In this document: positions 61,447 to 64,000 of the stretch, piece by piece
How positions within the stretch are numbered: position 1 is the stretch's first letter
Layout of the letters: every line of letters begins with the position of its first letter
NCBI RefSeq assembly: GCF_024178165.1
Contig: NZ_JAMZIE010000001.1
Span: forward strand, 372,001 to 436,000
Source: Halohasta salina
Lineage (GTDB): Archaea; Halobacteriota; Halobacteria; Halobacteriales; Haloferacaceae
DNA length: 64,000 bases
Direction of reading: 5' to 3'
Position numbers and translations under genes: made by a program
The notes under the pieces: model-generated
Seen by the model: only the letters and a program-made list of their open reading frames with translations
Databases searched by the model: none
What the model was told of the DNA's origin: nothing

Positions 61447-61722
61447 CTAGTCGGCGCTCGGCGGCTCGCTGTTTTCGAGAGCGGCGTCGGCTTCGGGGGT
61501 GAGTTCGTAGATGTTCTGTCTGGCGTCCGCGAAGTAGACGTCCTCGTCGACGACCCCGATGGCTTCGAGCCGTTCGAGCGCATAGCGCACCGTTCGAGCC
61601 GACAGCATCGACTCCTCGACGATCCCCTTCTGTGTCAGCGTCCCGTTGTATTCGAGCACCTTGAAAACCAGCTTGGCGCTCGGTGGCAGATCGTCGAGGC
61701 TTTCTTGGTCTGTTCCTGCCAT
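61447..61722 (-). CDS. Winged-helix DNA-binding protein
   Basis: This 91-residue protein is one winged helix-turn-helix domain: LPPSAKLVFKVLEYNGTLTQKGIVEESMLSARTVRYALERLEAIGVVDEDV, with recognition helix SARTVRYALERLEAIG. The wing is YFADARQNIYELT and the tail is acidic. Such small MarR/ArsR-like proteins regulate transcription in haloarchaea. It is divergent from the EMC6-like/ABCE1 genes and could bind the 109-base gap between them (inference). Its targets are unknown. Confidence 0.85.
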   Translation of the reverse strand: MAGTDQESLDDLPPSAKLVFKVLEYNGTLTQKGIVEESMLSARTVRYALERLEAIGVVDEDVYFADARQNIYELTPEADAALENSEPPSAD

Positions 61723-61831
61723 TACGTCTACTCAACGGACACACTGACATAAAGTTTCACCAGTGTTGCACTGTCGGGCTGCGAGCACCGACAAACGAAC
61801 CGCTTTTGATGGCCGACGCCAAAGCCCGCCT

Positions 61832-62146
61832 ATGGCTACAGAATCGGCATCCGGATTCTCCGATCACCTCCGCGGCGTGACGATCACGACGCTGGCGTGT
61901 CTCGGCGGGATCCTCGCGGGGCTGGCCTCGGCTGTCGTCGTCGGCACGACACCCGAAGCGGCCGGTGACATTCAGGCCGTCCTCCTCATGGGGATCGCCG
62001 TCTTCGCCCAGTACCCGCTGCTCAAGCTCATCGGCGTCGACACCGGCGAGTTCGGCATCAAGGACAACCTCTACGTCGCGTTTATGACGTTCTGTCTCTG
62101 GTTTATCACCTACGCCATCCTGCTCACCTCGGCGGTGAGCTTCTAA
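61832..62146 (+). CDS. EMC6-like small membrane protein
   Basis: This 104-residue protein has an N-terminus SDHLRGVTITTLACLGGILAGLASAVVV and further membrane segments at about 48-68 and 82-102 (LYVAFMTFCLWFITYAILL). It matches haloarchaeal proteins annotated as EMC6-like, related to a subunit of the eukaryotic ER membrane protein complex that inserts membrane proteins. I chose ATG 61832, with TATA-like GCTTTTGAT 27 bases upstream. Its stop overlaps the ABCE1 start (TAATG), so the two are translationally coupled. Confidence 0.78.
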   Translation: MATESASGFSDHLRGVTITTLACLGGILAGLASAVVVGTTPEAAGDIQAVLLMGIAVFAQYPLLKLIGVDTGEFGIKDNLYVAFMTFCLWFITYAILLTSAVSF

Positions 62147-63963
62147 TGGCCGACGACAGCATCGCGGTCGTCGACCTCGACCGCTGTCAACCCGACCGGT
62201 GTAACTACGAGTGTGCGAACTTCTGTCCGCCGAACCGAACCGGCAAGGAGTGTATCACCCAGCGCGGCGAGGACGCCGACACCGGCGACCCCGACCAGAT
62301 CCGCATCTCCGAGGAGATCTGTCTCGGCGAGACCTGTGGGATCTGCGTCGAGAAGTGTCCCTTCGACGCGATCGAGATCATCAACCTCCCACAGGAGCTC
62401 TCCGAGGAGCCGACCCACCGCTACAACGAGAACGCCTTCGCCCTCTACGGGCTGCCCGTCCCCGAACCCGGCAAGGTCACCGGTATTCTGGGCCCCAATG
62501 GGATCGGGAAGTCGACGGCCGTCCAAGGACTGGCCGGCGAGATGGTTCCGAACCTCGGCGACTACGCCGGCGACCCCGAGTGGGAGGCGGTCCTCGAACG
62601 CTACCGCGGCTCGGAACTCCAGAACTACCTCAACCGCCTGATCGACGGCGACGTTGCGATCGCCCGCAAACCCCAGTACGTCGACCAGATCCCCAAGCAG
62701 TTCGACGGCAAAACGCGGGAACTGCTCGAACAGACGGACGAGCGGGGCGAACTCGACTATTTGGTCGACCGCCTGAGCATCCGGCCGGTGATGGACCAGC
62801 CGATCGACTCGATCTCGGGCGGCGAACTCCAGCGGGTGGCGATCGCCGCCACGCTCGCACGGGACGCCGACTTCTACTTCCTCGACGAGATCACACCCTA
62901 CCTCGACGTGGGCCAGCGGATGGTCGCCGCACGACTCATCCGCGAACTCGCCGAGGACGACGCCGATCGCTCGATGCTCGTGGTCGAACACGATCTGGCA
63001 ATCTTGGACCTCTTGGCGGACTCGATCCACGTCGGCTACGGTGAACCCGGCGCTTTCGGTGTGATTACGCCGCCGAAGTCGGTTCGCAAGGGGATCAACG
63101 AGTATCTCGAAGGATACCTGACCAACGAGAACATGCGCATTCGGCCGGAAAAGATCACCTTCGAGGAACATGCCCCACGGGCGACGACGAAGGGAATGCC
63201 ACTGGTCGAGTACCCTGACCTGAAGAAATCCTACGGCGAGGGTGAGTTCTCGCTGGACGTCGAGAGCGGGACGATCTACGAGGGCGAAGTCCTCGGGATC
63301 GTCGGTCCGAACGGGATCGGGAAGTCGACGCTCGCCAAGATGTTCGCGGGCTCGATCGACCCCGACGAGGGGAGCCTCGATTTCGAACTCGACATCTCCT
63401 ACAAACCGCAGTACATCGAGATCGACCAGCCCATGCGGGTCGACAGCTTCCTCTCGTCGATCACCGACGAGTTCGGCACCTCCTACTGGAACACCGAGGT
63501 CGCCCAGCCGCTCCAGTTGGAGCGGATCATGGAACAGCAACTCACGGACCTGTCGGGTGGCGAACGGCAGCGGGTGGCCATCGCCGCGTGTCTCTCCGAC
63601 GAGGCCGACCTCTACGTGCTCGACGAGCCGTCGGCCCACATGGACGTCGAACAGCGCGTGCAGGCGACGACGGCGATCCGACGGTACGCCGAGAACCACG
63701 ACGCCACGGTGCTGGTGATCGACCACGACATCTATATGATCGACCTGCTGGCCGACCGGCTGATGGTCTTCGACGGCGAACCCGCCGAGCACGGCCACGC
63801 CGCGATGCCACAGGAGATGCGCGCGGGGATGAACGACTTCCTCGCGGATCTCGACATTACGTTCCGGCGCGACGAGCGGACCAGTCGACCGCGGATCAAT
63901 AAACCGGGCAGCCAGAAGGACTCGACTCAAAAGCGGCAGGGCGAGTACTACTACGCGCCCTGA
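62146..63963 (+). CDS. rli: Ribosome recycling ATPase ABCE1 (Rli1)
   Basis: ABCE1 splits ribosomes after termination. It has 605 residues. The N-terminal Fe-S domain holds two 4Fe-4S clusters: CQPDRCNYECANFCP...C and CLGETCGICVEKCP. NBD1 has Walker A GPNGIGKST at 116-124 and signature ISGGELQRVAIA, with Walker B FYFLDEITPYLD. The hinge is followed by NBD2: Walker A GPNGIGKST near 387, signature LSGGERQRVAIA and LYVLDEPSAHMD. All elements are complete. It overlaps the EMC6-like gene. This ribosome-membrane protein pairing is conserved in haloarchaea. Confidence 0.98.
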   Translation: MADDSIAVVDLDRCQPDRCNYECANFCPPNRTGKECITQRGEDADTGDPDQIRISEEICLGETCGICVEKCPFDAIEIINLPQELSEEPTHRYNENAFALYGLPVPEPGKVTGILGPNGIGKSTAVQGLAGEMVPNLGDYAGDPEWEAVLERYRGSELQNYLNRLIDGDVAIARKPQYVDQIPKQFDGKTRELLEQTDERGELDYLVDRLSIRPVMDQPIDSISGGELQRVAIAATLARDADFYFLDEITPYLDVGQRMVAARLIRELAEDDADRSMLVVEHDLAILDLLADSIHVGYGEPGAFGVITPPKSVRKGINEYLEGYLTNENMRIRPEKITFEEHAPRATTKGMPLVEYPDLKKSYGEGEFSLDVESGTIYEGEVLGIVGPNGIGKSTLAKMFAGSIDPDEGSLDFELDISYKPQYIEIDQPMRVDSFLSSITDEFGTSYWNTEVAQPLQLERIMEQQLTDLSGGERQRVAIAACLSDEADLYVLDEPSAHMDVEQRVQATTAIRRYAENHDATVLVIDHDIYMIDLLADRLMVFDGEPAEHGHAAMPQEMRAGMNDFLADLDITFRRDERTSRPRINKPGSQKDSTQKRQGEYYYAP

Positions 63964-63968
63964 AGCGG

Positions 63969-63989
63969 TTTTTACACCCGGTTTATAAG
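63969..63989 (+). promoter_or_regulatory. T5 tract after ABCE1, then TATA box for a gene beyond the window
   Basis: TTTTT (63969-63973) starts 6 bases after the ABCE1 stop and can end transcription. TTTATAAG (63982-63989) is a good TATA box that predicts a leaderless start about 27 bases on, outside the window. Confidence 0.5.
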
Positions 63990-64000
63990 TCAAGAAAAAG

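Noticed and set aside
59765-61750. 661-residue frame opposite secD
   Set aside because: It has no recognisable domain and spans the secD gene and the winged-helix gene; a shadow.
62143-63993. 616-residue frame opposite ABCE1
   Set aside because: It mirrors the ABC cassettes and contains no motif of its own.
1-64000. CRISPR arrays, insertion sequences, integrases or a defence island
   Set aside because: No regularly spaced repeats, transposase motifs, att-like duplications next to the tRNAs, or known defence genes were seen. The Lhr, Dna2-like and Bax1 proteins are better explained by DNA repair.

Overview
This window is a gene-dense stretch of a haloarchaeal chromosome (class Halobacteria). 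The signs are high GC, strongly acidic proteins, archaeal RNA polymerase subunits D, K and N, archaeal-type ribosomal proteins, PAN, LonB, XPB with Bax1, Nob1, ABCE1, aIF5B, the gene order secF-secD, and TATA boxes placed about 26-28 bases ahead of start codons (leaderless transcripts). I recognise 66 protein genes, one short upstream ORF and two tRNA genes. There is no rRNA operon, CRISPR array, transposase or prophage, and no gap between genes exceeds about 250 bases.

Left part (1-15 kb): a truncated Pol IV gene, then an APC permease with two UspA paralogues. Next is a long minus-strand information-processing cluster: tRNA-Ser, uS13, uS4, uS11, RpoD, tRNA-Leu, eL18, uL13, uS9, RpoN, RpoK, enolase, uS2. 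Beyond it are an SDR-like protein, MoaA, a sodium/solute symporter with a 37-residue membrane partner, a small zinc-finger protein and an RNase Z-like hydrolase.

Middle (15-37 kb): an Lhr-like helicase, a VOC protein, a Tat-exported beta-helix protein coupled to a 70-residue protein, a Dna2-like nuclease-helicase, and a 7TM histidine kinase carrying an in-frame palindromic repeat. Then come a CPBP protease paired with LonB, NMN adenylyltransferase, SAM hydrolase, an NDH-2-like flavoprotein, the XPB-Bax1 repair pair, and an RNA m5C methyltransferase with a separately encoded PUA-like protein.

Right part (37-64 kb): a PAC2 chaperone-like protein, GrpE-DnaK without DnaJ, two convergent sulfatase-superfamily genes whose stop codons overlap, TruA, OsmC, PepF, PAN, pyruvoyl arginine decarboxylase and two tandem paralogous two-TM proteins. 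After these come aIF5B, a CPA1 antiporter fused to TrkA domains, PRC-barrel plus Nob1, a second CPBP protease, Pgi, small membrane proteins, SecF-SecD, a winged-helix regulator, an EMC6-like protein and ABCE1.

Most genes are housekeeping. The least explained signals are: two tandem 45-bp units inside the histidine kinase gene, each containing a perfect hairpin that has changed in a compensatory way; the twin two-TM proteins, each with a palindrome between TATA box and start; inverted repeats at the second sulfatase and osmC/pepF promoters; and a 22-codon leaderless ORF overlapping the permease start. These are sequence observations. Their functions are inferred.
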